A DNA stretch of 64,000 bases from the NCBI RefSeq assembly GCF_026000115.1, contig NZ_AP026867.1, forward strand, positions 6,363,001-6,427,000, given 5' to 3'. Under the pieces are notes generated by a model, which was not told the origin of the DNA, ran no database searches, and saw only the letters and a list, made by a program, of their open reading frames with translations. This stretch comes from Aureispira anguillae. Its GTDB lineage: Bacteria; Bacteroidota; Bacteroidia; Chitinophagales; Saprospiraceae. The translations under genes and the position numbers were made by a program. Below, one piece after another: positions 18,609 through 27,784 of this stretch (position 1 is its first letter; every line of letters starts with the position of its first letter).

Positions 18609-18645
18609 TTAAAAAGAGGGAACAGAGGCTGTTCCCTCTTTTTAA
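18609..18645 (+). promoter_or_regulatory. Leader hairpin with terminator form (attenuator candidate)
   Basis: A perfect 17-base-pair stem (left arm TTAAAAAGAGGGAACAG, right arm 18629-18645) with a 3-base loop AGG; the right arm ends in five Us. It has the form of an intrinsic terminator but lies between the predicted promoter and rimP. Leftward recX begins 168 bp away on the other side, so this is not its terminator. An attenuator controlling rimP-nusA-infB is the simplest reading. Alternatively it could end an unseen rightward transcript. Confidence 0.6.
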
Positions 18646-18688
18646 TACATAGAATTGGGTGAATTTACCTACAAGAAGAAAAATAATA

Positions 18689-19180
18689 ATGATTTCACTA
18701 ACAGAGAAATTAACAGCGCTTCTTGAGCAAAAATTCCAAGAAGAGGAATTTAGCCATTTGTTTTTGATCGAATTAAAGCAATTAACCAACGATGTTATCC
18801 AAGTTTTTTTGGATAGTGACAATTCTGTAACTTACGAACATTGTGTCAAAATTAGTCGCTACCTTGAAGAGCATATTGAAGAAGGTGGTTGGTTAGGCGA
18901 AAAATATACCTTAGATGTTTCATCGGCGGGTGTCGGAGCTCCCTTAAAATTTAAACGTCAATACCTCAAAAATATTGGTCGTAATGTAAGTATTGAGGTC
19001 AACGATGATCATAAACACATCAAAGGAACTCTTACAGAGGTCAAAGACAGTAGTGTTGTTATTGAATATGAGGAAAAAGTAAAAATTGAAGGTCGAAAAA
19101 AGAAACAACTGATGACCATTCGAAAAGAAGTTTCTTTTGACAATATTAAAAAAACGATAATTACAATATCTTTTAAATAG
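18689..19180 (+). CDS. rimP: Ribosome maturation factor RimP
   Basis: 163 aa from the ATG at 18689 (MISLTEKLTALLEQK); an in-frame ATG 30 bp upstream would add an atypical tail. It shows the RimP N-domain (DVIQVFLDSDNSVTYEHCVKISRYLEEHIEE) and the junction YTLDVSSAGVGAPLKFKRQYLKNIGRNV. RimP assists maturation of the 30S subunit. The usual strongly conserved SPG of the LDVSSPG motif reads SAG here, a variation seen in Bacteroidota. First gene of the classic rimP-nusA-infB order. Confidence 0.93.
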   Translation: MISLTEKLTALLEQKFQEEEFSHLFLIELKQLTNDVIQVFLDSDNSVTYEHCVKISRYLEEHIEEGGWLGEKYTLDVSSAGVGAPLKFKRQYLKNIGRNVSIEVNDDHKHIKGTLTEVKDSSVVIEYEEKVKIEGRKKKQLMTIRKEVSFDNIKKTIITISFK

Positions 19181-19278
19181 TTAGTTGCTAAGGTTGTTTA
19201 CAACAACTTTCCACACAGTTTTGTAAAAGATAAAACTGTGAACTATGAATTTAGATAAACATAAAATATTATGAAAGC

Positions 19279-20544
19279 ATGAGCATCAATTTAATAGACT
19301 CATTTCAAGAGTTTAAGCATATAAAGAGCATTGATCTTCCGACCATGATCAGAGTATTAGAAGATGTTTTTCGTACTCTAATTCGTAAGAAATATAGCAC
19401 AGATGAAAATTTTGATATTATCGTTAATGCTAATGAAGGAGATTTGGAGATTTGGAGAAAACGAGAGATTGTGCCTGACGGAGAAGTAGAGGATGATCGC
19501 TTTCAAATTACGATTACAGAGGCGTTAGAAATTGAAGCGGATTATGAGGTAGGAGAAGAATGCTATCAGCGTGTTCATATTATAGATTTTGGGCGTAGGG
19601 CTATTATGGCTGCTCGCCAAACCTTGATTTCTAGAATTTTAGAACTAGAAAAAGACAAGGTCTTTCAGATGTATGTTGATCGTGTAGGGGATGTTATTCG
19701 TGGTGAGGTGCATCAAATCTTAAAAAGAGAGCTAGTTGTTTTAGATGATGAGTCTGGTGTTGAGCTTTTATTGCCAAAGAGTGAAATGGTTCGTGGTGAT
19801 TTTTTCCGCAAAGGAGATACACTTAAAGGAATCATTCGCAAAGTGGATATGAGAAACAGTAACCCTGTGATTATTTTGTCTAGAACGGATAATTCTTTCT
19901 TAGAGAAGTTGTTGGAGCAAGAAGTTCCTGAAATAGAGGATGGGTTAATTACTGTTAAGAAGATTGTTCGAGTACCTGGAGAACGTGCAAAAGTAGCGGT
20001 AGAGTCTTATGACGAAAGAATTGACCCTGTAGGTGCTTGTGTGGGAATGAAAGGTTCTCGTATTCACGGTATTGTACGTGAATTAAGAAATGAAAATATC
20101 GATATTATTAATTATACAACCAATGAGTCTTTATTGATTCAGCGCTCTTTAACACCAGCTAAAATTTCTTCTATTGAAATTGATGCGGACAAAAGAAGAG
20201 CTTCTGTGTTCTTAAAACCAGAAGAAATTTCTAAAGCAATTGGTAAAAAAGGAATTAACATCAAATTGGCGAGTAAATTGACCAATTATACAATTGATGT
20301 TTATAGAGAAGGGTTTGAAGAGTCTGATTATGATGTAGAATTGGACGAATTCAAAGATGAGATTGAAGAATGGATTATCGATGAATTAAAATCAATTGGT
20401 TGTGATACTGCTCGTAGCGTATTGGAACTTAACATTGATGAGTTGGTTCGTCGTACTGATTTAGAAGCAGAAACAATTTCTGATGTTGTGGCTATTCTAA
20501 ATGCAGAATTGGAAGAAGATACTTCTGGAAATAATGAAGAATAA
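19279..20544 (+). CDS. nusA: Transcription termination/antitermination factor NusA
   Basis: 421 aa. Domains in order: N-terminal RNA-polymerase-binding domain (~1-125), S1 domain (~130-200, GEVHQILKRELVVLDDESGVELLLPKSEM), KH1 (~235-290, CVGMKGSRIHGIVREL) and KH2 (~300-370, AIGKKGINIKLASKL), then a short acidic C-terminus with one helical-hairpin unit. NusA binds RNA polymerase and nascent RNA and modulates pausing and termination. It starts 98 bp after rimP. In E. coli NusA feeds back on its own operon; the leader hairpin here would allow the same. Confidence 0.95.
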   Translation: MSINLIDSFQEFKHIKSIDLPTMIRVLEDVFRTLIRKKYSTDENFDIIVNANEGDLEIWRKREIVPDGEVEDDRFQITITEALEIEADYEVGEECYQRVHIIDFGRRAIMAARQTLISRILELEKDKVFQMYVDRVGDVIRGEVHQILKRELVVLDDESGVELLLPKSEMVRGDFFRKGDTLKGIIRKVDMRNSNPVIILSRTDNSFLEKLLEQEVPEIEDGLITVKKIVRVPGERAKVAVESYDERIDPVGACVGMKGSRIHGIVRELRNENIDIINYTTNESLLIQRSLTPAKISSIEIDADKRRASVFLKPEEISKAIGKKGINIKLASKLTNYTIDVYREGFEESDYDVELDEFKDEIEEWIIDELKSIGCDTARSVLELNIDELVRRTDLEAETISDVVAILNAELEEDTSGNNEE

Positions 20545-20589
20545 TTTTGTACTAAAAAACTTGTAAGAAATTATGATGTAACTTAATTA

Positions 20590-20636
20590 AATAGTTTGTG
20601 GCATAAGTAGTTGCGGAAAATGCCTATTAAACTATT
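20590..20636 (+). ncRNA. Structured RNA segment between nusA and infB
   Basis: The 252-bp gap between nusA and infB contains a two-part stem: outer arms AATAGTTT (20590-20597) and AAACTATT (20629-20636), inner arms GGCAT (20600-20604) and ATGCC (20620-20624). A T run does not follow, so it is not a terminator. It may be a cis-regulatory or processing structure for infB. Evidence is limited to base pairing in one sequence. Confidence 0.35.
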
Positions 20637-20796
20637 GTTCTCGTCCCTTATCAGGGGGCTCTTCAGCAAAGGAGTATTGAATCCTAATATTAAAAAAATT
20701 AAATAAAAGGAGTATTTATAGTTCGTATTTTGTCACAAAACGATTCTTTTTAAGGTCACACGAGCTATTTATTTTAAAGTAACGTAAAATTATAGG

Positions 20797-23700
20797 ATGT
20801 CAAAACGTTTAGTCAAAGTAGCTAAAGAACTTAATGTTGGAACAAAAACTATTGTCGAGTTTTTGAATGGCAATGGCTTTGCTGTTAGCAACAAACCGAC
20901 TGCAAAGATTTCGGACGAAATGTATGATGCGCTCGCCAAAAACTTTCAAAACTCTATTGCTATTAAAGAAAAGGCCAATCAAATAACGATTGGTACTAGA
21001 AAGACAAAAGAAGAGCCGCTAAAAGAAAAAGTAAAAAGTGAAGAGGGAGAAGAAGAGCAACAACAAGAAGTACAGGATGCCCCTAAAGTAGTGGAGCAAA
21101 CTCCAACTCCTGTGGTTGAAGCTGTGCCTGAAGTGGTTGAAGAGAAAAAAGAAGAGCAGGATACTGTCGAAAGTAAGGCACCTCAATTGACAGGACCAAA
21201 AATTTTGGGAAAAATTAATTTGGACAACCAAAATAAAAAGGGGAGAAGAAAAGTTCAAGAACCTAAAGAAGAAAAAACAGTAGAAAAAGTGACGCCTAAG
21301 GATGTTGTTGAACCTCCTAAGGAAAAAACTGTTGAAACTAAAAATACTCCTGAGCAAAAACCAGTTAAAAAGATCGAAGAACCTGTTGTGGAAAAACAGC
21401 AAGAACCTAAACAAGAGGTCATTGATCCTAAAAAAGAAACACCTAAAGAAGAAGTGGCTAAAGATGTTATCGTGCCTGCTGAGCAAAAGGATACTCCAAC
21501 TAAGGATAAGGATTCAAATTCTGACTTAGATATAAAAGTAGATGCTCCTCAGCTAAAAGGGTTAAAAATTCTAGGTAAAATTAATATTGCTTCTTCTAAG
21601 CCTAAACGCAAGAAGAAAACGAAGGACAATAGAAGAGGCGCTCAAGGACAGGGCAACTCTGATCCTAAGAAGAAAAACTTAGTGGCTTCGTCTGATAGTG
21701 GGCAAGGACAGAAAAAACGTAGAAAACGTACTAGAGTTAAGACCGATGGCAATACTAGTAATAACAAAACTGGTAATGAGTCGTCTAACCAAAATAAAAA
21801 TACTACTTCAACATCATCTAACAAAAGCTCGTCGGATGATAACAAAAGAAAGGTATTTAAAAAACCAGATAAACCAGCTGCTAATGCTGGAAAAAGAGGC
21901 AAGAAGAAGGGAAGACGTAAGGAAATTGATGAAAAAGAAATTGGCAATAAGCTGAAAGCTACCATGAACCTTTTAGGTGGTCGTGGTGGTAAAAAGAAAA
22001 AGTTTGGTGCTTCTCGTAAAGAGAGAGATGAGCAACGTGCAGAACGTTTGCGTGAAATTGAAAACAACTCGGAAGAAGCGCCTAAAATTCAGGTGACAGA
22101 ATTTATTTCTGTTTCTGAATTGGCAAGCTTAATGAATATTAGTGCAACTGATATTATTATGGCTTGTATGAACGAAAAGCGTATGGTTTCTATCAATCAG
22201 CGTATGGATAGAGAGTTGATTGAATTGATGGGAATTGAATTTGGTTATGAGGTTGAGTTCGTATCTGCCGAAGACCAAATGGAAAAAGATTACCAAATTG
22301 AAGATGATGAACTGGAAGATAACAGCCCTCGTTCACCGATTGTTACGGTTATGGGACATGTTGATCACGGTAAAACTTCTTTGTTGGATAGCATCCGTAA
22401 AGCAAATGTTGCTGGTGGTGAAGCTGGTGGTATTACACAACACATTGGAGCTTATGAGGTAAAAGTAGGGGATCAAGGGACAATTACTTTCTTGGATACA
22501 CCTGGTCACGAAGCCTTTACAGCAATGCGTGCTCGTGGTGCCAAAGTAACGGACGTTGCGGTTATTATCATTTCTGCAGACGATAGCATTATGCCACAAA
22601 CCAAGGAGGCGATTAGTCATGCACAGGCTGCTGAAGTTCCAATTATTTTTGCCATCAATAAGATTGATAAAGAAGGGGCTAACCCAGATAAAATCAAGCA
22701 AGAACTAGCTTCAATGGATTTATTGATTGAAGAATGGGGAGGAAAATATCAGAGTCAAGATATTTCTGCTAAGCAGGGCTTGAATATTGATTTGCTCTTA
22801 GAGAAGATTTTGTTAGAATCTGAAATGTTGGAGTTAAAAGCAAATCCTGAAAAACGTGCTGTCGGTACTGTATTAGAAGCTTCTTTGGAAAAAGGACGTG
22901 GATATGTTGCCAAAATCTTGGTGCGCAATGGTACGCTTTCTGTTGGTGATGCTATGGTTGCTGGACCTCATTATGGTAGAGTTAAGGCGATGTTCAATGA
23001 GCGTGGCAAGCGTGTTAAGAGCGCAGGACCAGCTACTCCTGTTTTGGTATTGGGGCTTCAAGGTGCTCCTCAAGCGGGGGAAACCATTAATGTACTTGCC
23101 TCTGAAAAAGAAGCAAAAGATTTGGCAGGTAAACGAGCAAATTTAGTTCGTCAACAGCAAATCCGTGCAACTCGTCGTGTTACCTTGGATGATATTACAA
23201 ATCGTATCAAAATTGGTAATTTCCGTGAGCTTAACCTTATTGTTAAAGGTGATTTTGATGGTTCTGTTGAAGCATTGTCTGATTCTTTACTCAAATTGTC
23301 TACAGATCAAGTTCAGACCAATATTATCTATCAAGCAGTTGGACCTGTTACCGAGTCAGATGTAAACTTAGCCGCAGCTTCGAATGCGATTATTGTTGGT
23401 TTCCAAGTTCGTCCGAATCCTATGGCAAAACGCTTAGCGGAAAATGAAGGGGTTGAAATTAATACTTACTCTATTATCTACGATGCCATTGATGAAATTA
23501 AATCTGCTTTGGAAGGAATGTTAGAGCCTAAACAAGTAGAAGAAATTACAGGTATGGTTGATGTTCAACAAGTATTTAAAATTTCTAAGGTCGGTGCTGT
23601 TGCAGGATGTTTTGTTCAGGAAGGAAAGGTTACTAGAAATAGTTATGTTCGAGTGATCCGTGATGGTATTGTTGAATACCCGAAAAAAGAAGGAGTACAC

Positions 23701-23853
23701 GGTGAACTATCTAGTTTACGTCGTTTCAAGGACAGTGTATCAGAAGTTAAGAATGGCTTTGAGTGTGGTATTACATTGAAAAACTACAACGACTTGAAAG
23801 AAGGAGACGTTCTTGAGATTTATGACATTAAAGAAGTGAAACAAACCTTATAG
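20797..23853 (+). CDS. infB: Translation initiation factor IF-2
   Basis: 1018 aa. N-terminal IF2_N-like helix bundle (MSKRLVKVAKELNVGTKTIV), then a long low-complexity Lys/Glu/Pro linker (~60-430) holding two copies of an LKGLKILGKIN-like motif, a second IF2_N-like unit (~440-490), and the GTPase domain with G1 GHVDHGKTS (~520), G3 DTPGHEA, and G4 NKID. Domains II, III and the fMet-tRNA-binding C-terminal domain complete the protein. IF-2 delivers initiator tRNA to the ribosome. The linker is long, as is common in Bacteroidota. Confidence 0.96.
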   Translation: MSKRLVKVAKELNVGTKTIVEFLNGNGFAVSNKPTAKISDEMYDALAKNFQNSIAIKEKANQITIGTRKTKEEPLKEKVKSEEGEEEQQQEVQDAPKVVEQTPTPVVEAVPEVVEEKKEEQDTVESKAPQLTGPKILGKINLDNQNKKGRRKVQEPKEEKTVEKVTPKDVVEPPKEKTVETKNTPEQKPVKKIEEPVVEKQQEPKQEVIDPKKETPKEEVAKDVIVPAEQKDTPTKDKDSNSDLDIKVDAPQLKGLKILGKINIASSKPKRKKKTKDNRRGAQGQGNSDPKKKNLVASSDSGQGQKKRRKRTRVKTDGNTSNNKTGNESSNQNKNTTSTSSNKSSSDDNKRKVFKKPDKPAANAGKRGKKKGRRKEIDEKEIGNKLKATMNLLGGRGGKKKKFGASRKERDEQRAERLREIENNSEEAPKIQVTEFISVSELASLMNISATDIIMACMNEKRMVSINQRMDRELIELMGIEFGYEVEFVSAEDQMEKDYQIEDDELEDNSPRSPIVTVMGHVDHGKTSLLDSIRKANVAGGEAGGITQHIGAYEVKVGDQGTITFLDTPGHEAFTAMRARGAKVTDVAVIIISADDSIMPQTKEAISHAQAAEVPIIFAINKIDKEGANPDKIKQELASMDLLIEEWGGKYQSQDISAKQGLNIDLLLEKILLESEMLELKANPEKRAVGTVLEASLEKGRGYVAKILVRNGTLSVGDAMVAGPHYGRVKAMFNERGKRVKSAGPATPVLVLGLQGAPQAGETINVLASEKEAKDLAGKRANLVRQQQIRATRRVTLDDITNRIKIGNFRELNLIVKGDFDGSVEALSDSLLKLSTDQVQTNIIYQAVGPVTESDVNLAAASNAIIVGFQVRPNPMAKRLAENEGVEINTYSIIYDAIDEIKSALEGMLEPKQVEEITGMVDVQQVFKISKVGAVAGCFVQEGKVTRNSYVRVIRDGIVEYPKKEGVHGELSSLRRFKDSVSEVKNGFECGITLKNYNDLKEGDVLEIYDIKEVKQTL

Positions 23854-23880
23854 TTTTTATAAAAAGGTTGTCTAATAAAT

Positions 23881-23915
23881 AAAAAACGCCATTCAATTTT
23901 GAATGGCGTTTTTTT
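23881..23915. terminator. Bidirectional intrinsic terminator
   Basis: A 14-bp stem (core ACGCCATTC / GAATGGCGT, flanked by A and T runs) with loop AATTTT, located between infB and the convergent gene ending at 23942. Poly-T follows on both strands. Confidence 0.9.
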
Positions 23916-23941
23916 ATTTTTAATAAACCTAAATGCTGCTT

Positions 23942-25600
23942 TTATTCTGCTAATTTAGGGGTAGTCGTAATGCTGGTTTTTAGGTCTAAATTGTCAAATT
24001 TAGCAACGGAAATTAATGCATCTCTAGCATCGTCATAAGCTACCATAACGGAGTCGCTAACTTCTGTTAGGGGAAATTCGTTAGAAACGATTGATTCGCC
24101 CAAAAAGATCTTGTTGGGAACATTGTCTAAGGTGAAGTGATAATAGGTTTTCCCATCAATGAGACTTGATTGAATGCGTTGAACATGACCATAAGTGGCG
24201 TAAATCCCCTCTTTTTTGTCTACTACTTTTCCTCCTCTATAAGAACGCAACGCTTCTTCAAGTGTCTCTCCAACTCCAACAATGGAATGATCACGAACAG
24301 AAACCATGGCCACCATTTTGATTAACCCTGCTTGATCTTTTAAGGATAAAACATAGGTAGGAACATCATTAATATTATATAAAATAGGGAAAGATCCAAC
24401 ATACTTTTTTTCTTGTACTTTTCCCATTGCAGAACGGCGAGCGGCTTCTTCTGTTGCACCTACTTGTTTGTAGCGAGTGGTTTCTTTTGTTCTAGTATTG
24501 ACCAATACAAAACCAATGGTTCCTTCTTCTTGCCCTACTGATGTCAATCCTGTATACCAATAAGATTGTTCATCTTTGCCATAAACTAAGGACATTCCTT
24601 TAGTGGTTGTTTTTTTGTCTAAATTAGAAAAGTTCCAATAACCATGAATGTATTCTCCCCAATATTCTAATTGTTCTTGTACCATTTCCATCGGTTGAAT
24701 GCGGTCGATCCATTTGGGGGCTGTTTCTGGGGTGTATTCATCAATTTTTCCTGTTTCTGCATTCACAACCGCAACACCATAAGCATTCATACCACTAAAA
24801 CCAACTTCATGGGTATAAAGTGTTACCACCCAGTAGGGGGTTCCTTCATCATCAATTTCAAAGGTATAATCTGTTAATCCTGTTGTTAGGTAGCCGTGAA
24901 GATAAAGATGGCGATGTAAGTTGCTACCAAAATAAGCTTCTGGCTGATATTTGACCTTAACATTGCTGACCAACTCTACTTGTGGATCGGAAGTAGCCGA
25001 TACTTTGATGTAAGCAGGAGTCCCCGAACGGTTATTAAACCATTTAAAAAATCCAGAATGTAGTAAAGGAGCGACCCAAAATAATTCACCATTGACATTT
25101 TGAATTCTAAAATCACCTACATAGGCTTGACTACCTAAGGTACGTTCTTGTCCTGGTAATTCTTGCCCCAATACTTTATCTCCCAAACGATGTGCCACCT
25201 GTTGGTCGATAATACGAATTTTATCTAAATCAACGGGCGGAATTTCGGCGGCGAAGTTCTCACTTAATTTAATTTCGCCAATTAATTCATGATAAGCAGT
25301 TGCTCGAAAACCTTCCCAAGTAGCAATACTGATGACCATAATATAGAGTACCGTAAGTACTGCTGTAAGTATAGAGAGTTTAAATAAAATTGTTTTTCGT
25401 TTGTTAATTACCCGCAATTCAATAACCATAACGGTTAGGGCAATAAAAAAGATCCCTACAGGCAAGCCTGCAAACCACATATTGAGGACAGGCATATTCA
25501 TATAGAGATAAACGGGAGCAATTATTAATAGGAATAAACCATATAACACTTGGGCTATACGATTTAGAATAGAAGTCGGCTGGTTGGTTGTTGTACTCAT
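23942..25600 (-). CDS. Membrane protein with large extracytoplasmic domain, unknown function
   Basis: 552 aa. Three or four membrane helices in the first ~115 residues (VLYGLFLLIIAPVYLYM, WFAGLPVGIFFIALTVMVIE, LSILTAVLTVLYIMVISIATW), followed by a ~430-residue soluble part. The soluble part has repeated phrases resembling PepSY-type modules: DDEGTPYWVVTLYTHEVG, YGVAVVNAETGKIDEYTPETAP and EEAARRSAMGKVQEKKYVGSFPILYNINDVPTYVLSLKD. I recognise the general look of Gram-positive and Bacteroidota proteins with such repeats but not a named family. It is isolated between the infB terminator and a metallo-hydrolase gene. Confidence 0.8.
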   Translation of the reverse strand: MSTTTNQPTSILNRIAQVLYGLFLLIIAPVYLYMNMPVLNMWFAGLPVGIFFIALTVMVIELRVINKRKTILFKLSILTAVLTVLYIMVISIATWEGFRATAYHELIGEIKLSENFAAEIPPVDLDKIRIIDQQVAHRLGDKVLGQELPGQERTLGSQAYVGDFRIQNVNGELFWVAPLLHSGFFKWFNNRSGTPAYIKVSATSDPQVELVSNVKVKYQPEAYFGSNLHRHLYLHGYLTTGLTDYTFEIDDEGTPYWVVTLYTHEVGFSGMNAYGVAVVNAETGKIDEYTPETAPKWIDRIQPMEMVQEQLEYWGEYIHGYWNFSNLDKKTTTKGMSLVYGKDEQSYWYTGLTSVGQEEGTIGFVLVNTRTKETTRYKQVGATEEAARRSAMGKVQEKKYVGSFPILYNINDVPTYVLSLKDQAGLIKMVAMVSVRDHSIVGVGETLEEALRSYRGGKVVDKKEGIYATYGHVQRIQSSLIDGKTYYHFTLDNVPNKIFLGESIVSNEFPLTEVSDSVMVAYDDARDALISVAKFDNLDLKTSITTTPKLAE

Positions 25601-25803
25601 CTTGAATTGTCTGATGTTTGTGTTAAACTAGAATGAATAATATAAAATAAATAATGGGTTGTATAATGATTCGATGGGTATTGATAGAACAGAAAAGGCA
25701 TGAAATTGGTTTCATTAAGCGATTTCTTACTTCAAAAATAAGTTTTCTTTTGATAACTTTCCTAAGTACTCGGTCGCTAAAAAATGCAAAATAGTTTAGC
25801 TTG

Positions 25804-26565
25804 TTATAGGTTGATTATTAAACCGTCATAAGCAATTTTTATATTTGAAGGTAATAATTGTTCTATAGCTTTATGAGGTCCCATTTTATGGCTTAGGTGT
25901 GTAAAATATGCCTTGGGAATGCCAAGTTGTTGCACAAAATGGATGGACTCATTTAGGGTGGAATGGGAATGGTGTTGGTGATGTTGCAAGGCACTAATGA
26001 CTAAGGTTTTTACCCCTTTTAACTTAATAACTTCGGTTTCACTTATGGTTTTAAAATCCGTAAGGTAGGCAAAATCCCCAATTCTAAACCCTAAAATAGG
26101 AAGTTGACCATGGAGAATTTCTATTGGTATAATTGGAATGCCCGCCACGGAAAAACTCCTGTCTTTAGAAATCAGTTGTTGTTGTACTTGAGGAACTCCA
26201 GGGTAGCTGGCCTCAAATATATAAGCATATCGTTGGGTAAGGGCTTTGTGAACAGCAGCAGTAGCATAAATAGGCATATCCATTTCATACCTAAAGTTAA
26301 ATGGACGGATGTCATCTAAACCTGCAATGTGATCACTGTGTTCATGAGTAATTAATATTGCATCAATTTGTTCCGTACCCGCTCTAAGCATTTGTTGACG
26401 AAAATCAGGTCCTACATCTACAACAATTGTTTTTCCTTCTACTTCTATTTGTATAGAAACACGTAGTCTATTATCTCTGGGATCAGAGGAAGTACAAGCC
26501 TCACAATCACAACCAATCACAGGAATGCCTTGTGAAGTTCCCGTACCTAAAAAAGTGACTTTCAT
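25804..26565 (-). CDS. MBL-fold metallo-hydrolase, PhnP-like
   Basis: 253 aa from the ATG at 26565 (MKVTFLGTGTSQGIPV). Longer versions would add an unrelated hydrophobic tail. It has a metal-binding THEHSDHIAGLDD motif (His74, His76, Asp78, His79), the Cys-rich IGCDCEAC (~17-24) typical of PhnP-type enzymes, and later histidines in LHGQLP and ALQHHQHHSHS. PhnP-like members hydrolyse cyclic phosphodiesters. No phosphonate genes are nearby, so the substrate is open. It is the last gene of a leftward set starting at pheS. Confidence 0.85.
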   Translation of the reverse strand: MKVTFLGTGTSQGIPVIGCDCEACTSSDPRDNRLRVSIQIEVEGKTIVVDVGPDFRQQMLRAGTEQIDAILITHEHSDHIAGLDDIRPFNFRYEMDMPIYATAAVHKALTQRYAYIFEASYPGVPQVQQQLISKDRSFSVAGIPIIPIEILHGQLPILGFRIGDFAYLTDFKTISETEVIKLKGVKTLVISALQHHQHHSHSTLNESIHFVQQLGIPKAYFTHLSHKMGPHKAIEQLLPSNIKIAYDGLIINL

Positions 26566-26575
26566 GATTCGGTTT

Positions 26576-27319
26576 TTAATTATTATTAAGCTCAAAATGG
26601 TTAAAAATAAGCTCAAAATGAGTACTATCAAAAAAATTGTCCATACTTAATACATCAATGGTGTTTTTAGCAGTTCGTTTGGGGAGCAAATCTTCTTGAA
26701 ATACCGTTAAAAAAATATCTCGCATCATTTCAATACAATAAAGGGATTTACTATTGCCATCATCAAAACTTAGATCAAAAGGAACTTGTTGAATCAGTAA
26801 GCGATTGGCTTGACTTAGCACCTCTTCCACCTTTTTAGCATCATATTTAAGCCGAACAAGCACTAGACTATTCTTTTGACTTTGCTGTAAATAATTGCTT
26901 AACGGCTCTACAAGCATTCCATTTGTTGTATTGTTAGAAAGCGTGTGCAAGACTTTGGGGCTAGCACTATTGGTTTGAATAAGAAATGCACAATGGGTAA
27001 CAGGATATTTTTCTTGTAAAAAATCAGCGATATAGTCGCTCATTGCTCCATGCCCCTTACGCAAAAGAATATCTCCATCCTTTAATTGTTGCAATTCAAA
27101 TTCTGATAAGGTATCGGGGCTAAAAATAGTCTTGTTTTTGCTGCCAAAAAGCAAATACTGAATGGGGTTGGGGCTAGTGCTGTCCCATTTTGTAGTACTT
27201 GTTATTCTTTTGGAGGAGACAAGGTTGGGAGAGGGATTACAAGATAGGTAGAAGCAAGAAAGGACTACTGTCAACAGTAGTCCTTTCTTGATGAAGTGGA
27301 GCGTTGGTTTATTGTTCAA
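26576..27319 (-). CDS. YiiX/NlpC-P60-like permuted papain lipoprotein
   Basis: 248 aa from a TTG at 27319; the reading frame has no ATG until after the signal peptide, so a non-ATG start is required (another TTG lies at 27343). From 27319 the N-terminus reads MNNKPTLHFIKKGLLLTVV, ending in a lipobox-like FYLSC. The enzyme part has GDILLRKGHGAMSDYIADFL, VTHCAFLI with the likely catalytic His, and SLYCIEMMRD with the likely Cys, the permuted order of YiiX-like cysteine hydrolases or amidases. The substrate is unknown; cell-wall peptide or lipid-linked amide is likely. The TTG overlaps the upstream stop by 11 bp, and a perfect palindrome lies inside the signal-peptide codons. Confidence 0.78.
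   Translation of the reverse strand: MNNKPTLHFIKKGLLLTVVLSCFYLSCNPSPNLVSSKRITSTTKWDSTSPNPIQYLLFGSKNKTIFSPDTLSEFELQQLKDGDILLRKGHGAMSDYIADFLQEKYPVTHCAFLIQTNSASPKVLHTLSNNTTNGMLVEPLSNYLQQSQKNSLVLVRLKYDAKKVEEVLSQANRLLIQQVPFDLSFDDGNSKSLYCIEMMRDIFLTVFQEDLLPKRTAKNTIDVLSMDNFFDSTHFELIFNHFELNNN
27255..27290 (-). terminator. Perfect 16-bp-arm palindrome inside signal-peptide codons
   Basis: Left arm CAAGAAAGGACTACTG, loop TCAA, right arm its exact complement (27275-27290). It lies 19 bp after the stop of the leftward DUF4878 gene and within the coding start of the next leftward gene. The minus-strand tail is TTTCTTGCTTCT, only moderately U-rich. It is either a terminator or attenuator that reduces read-through to the downstream gene, or an RNA stabiliser. 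Confidence 0.55.
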
Positions 27320-27740
27320 CAGTTGATTCTTTAGGCTGGTCAATCAACCATTTGCCGCCCTCTTTTATTAGGACAATATCTTTGCAATTCTCTGTAATCT
27401 CTTCACAACAATTGCAAGTTGTTTTGTCCTCACTTGTTGTTTTGCAAGTGATCTTAATATTTTGGCTTAAATCAATGCCTCCAAACAGCGCAGCAATTTG
27501 ATCCTCTTTGTTCATTTGCTTAAGCATCTCAATGCGTGTTTTCATAAAATCCATTACGGCATCTGTCGTATTGGAAGTAAATTCTTTGGCACCTTGAAAG
27601 TCATTGGCTTTTATTTTTTCAATAAAACCGTTCATCGTTTCTTCGGGCGAACGAGCAGGTTCATTGTTCCCTCCTATAGATTCACAACTAGTAAGTGCAT
27701 AAAGTCCAAATAAGATGGCAATAAAGCATATCGTTTTCAT
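27309..27740 (-). CDS. DUF4878-like lipoprotein
   Basis: 143 aa. Lipoprotein signal peptide with lipobox YALTSC (~15-20). The mature part begins with SPEETMNGFIEKIKANDFQGAKEFTS, the usual opening of DUF4878 (an NTF2-like fold), and ends with the beta strand IVLIKEGGKWLIDQPK. The C-terminal half has a Cys cluster (CKTTSEDKTTCNCCEE). A shorter paralogue lies directly upstream (27785). Probably anchored in a membrane facing the periplasm; function unknown. Confidence 0.8.
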   Translation of the reverse strand: MKTICFIAILFGLYALTSCESIGGNNEPARSPEETMNGFIEKIKANDFQGAKEFTSNTTDAVMDFMKTRIEMLKQMNKEDQIAALFGGIDLSQNIKITCKTTSEDKTTCNCCEEITENCKDIVLIKEGGKWLIDQPKESTVEQ

Positions 27741-27784
27741 TGATTATATTTTAGTTGGGTGATTATATTTAGTTGTTTAGTCTA

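Noticed and set aside
21019-21486. 155-codon minus-strand frame opposite infB
   Set aside because: Phe/Leu/Ser-rich antisense of the Lys/Glu-rich IF-2 linker; no independent support.
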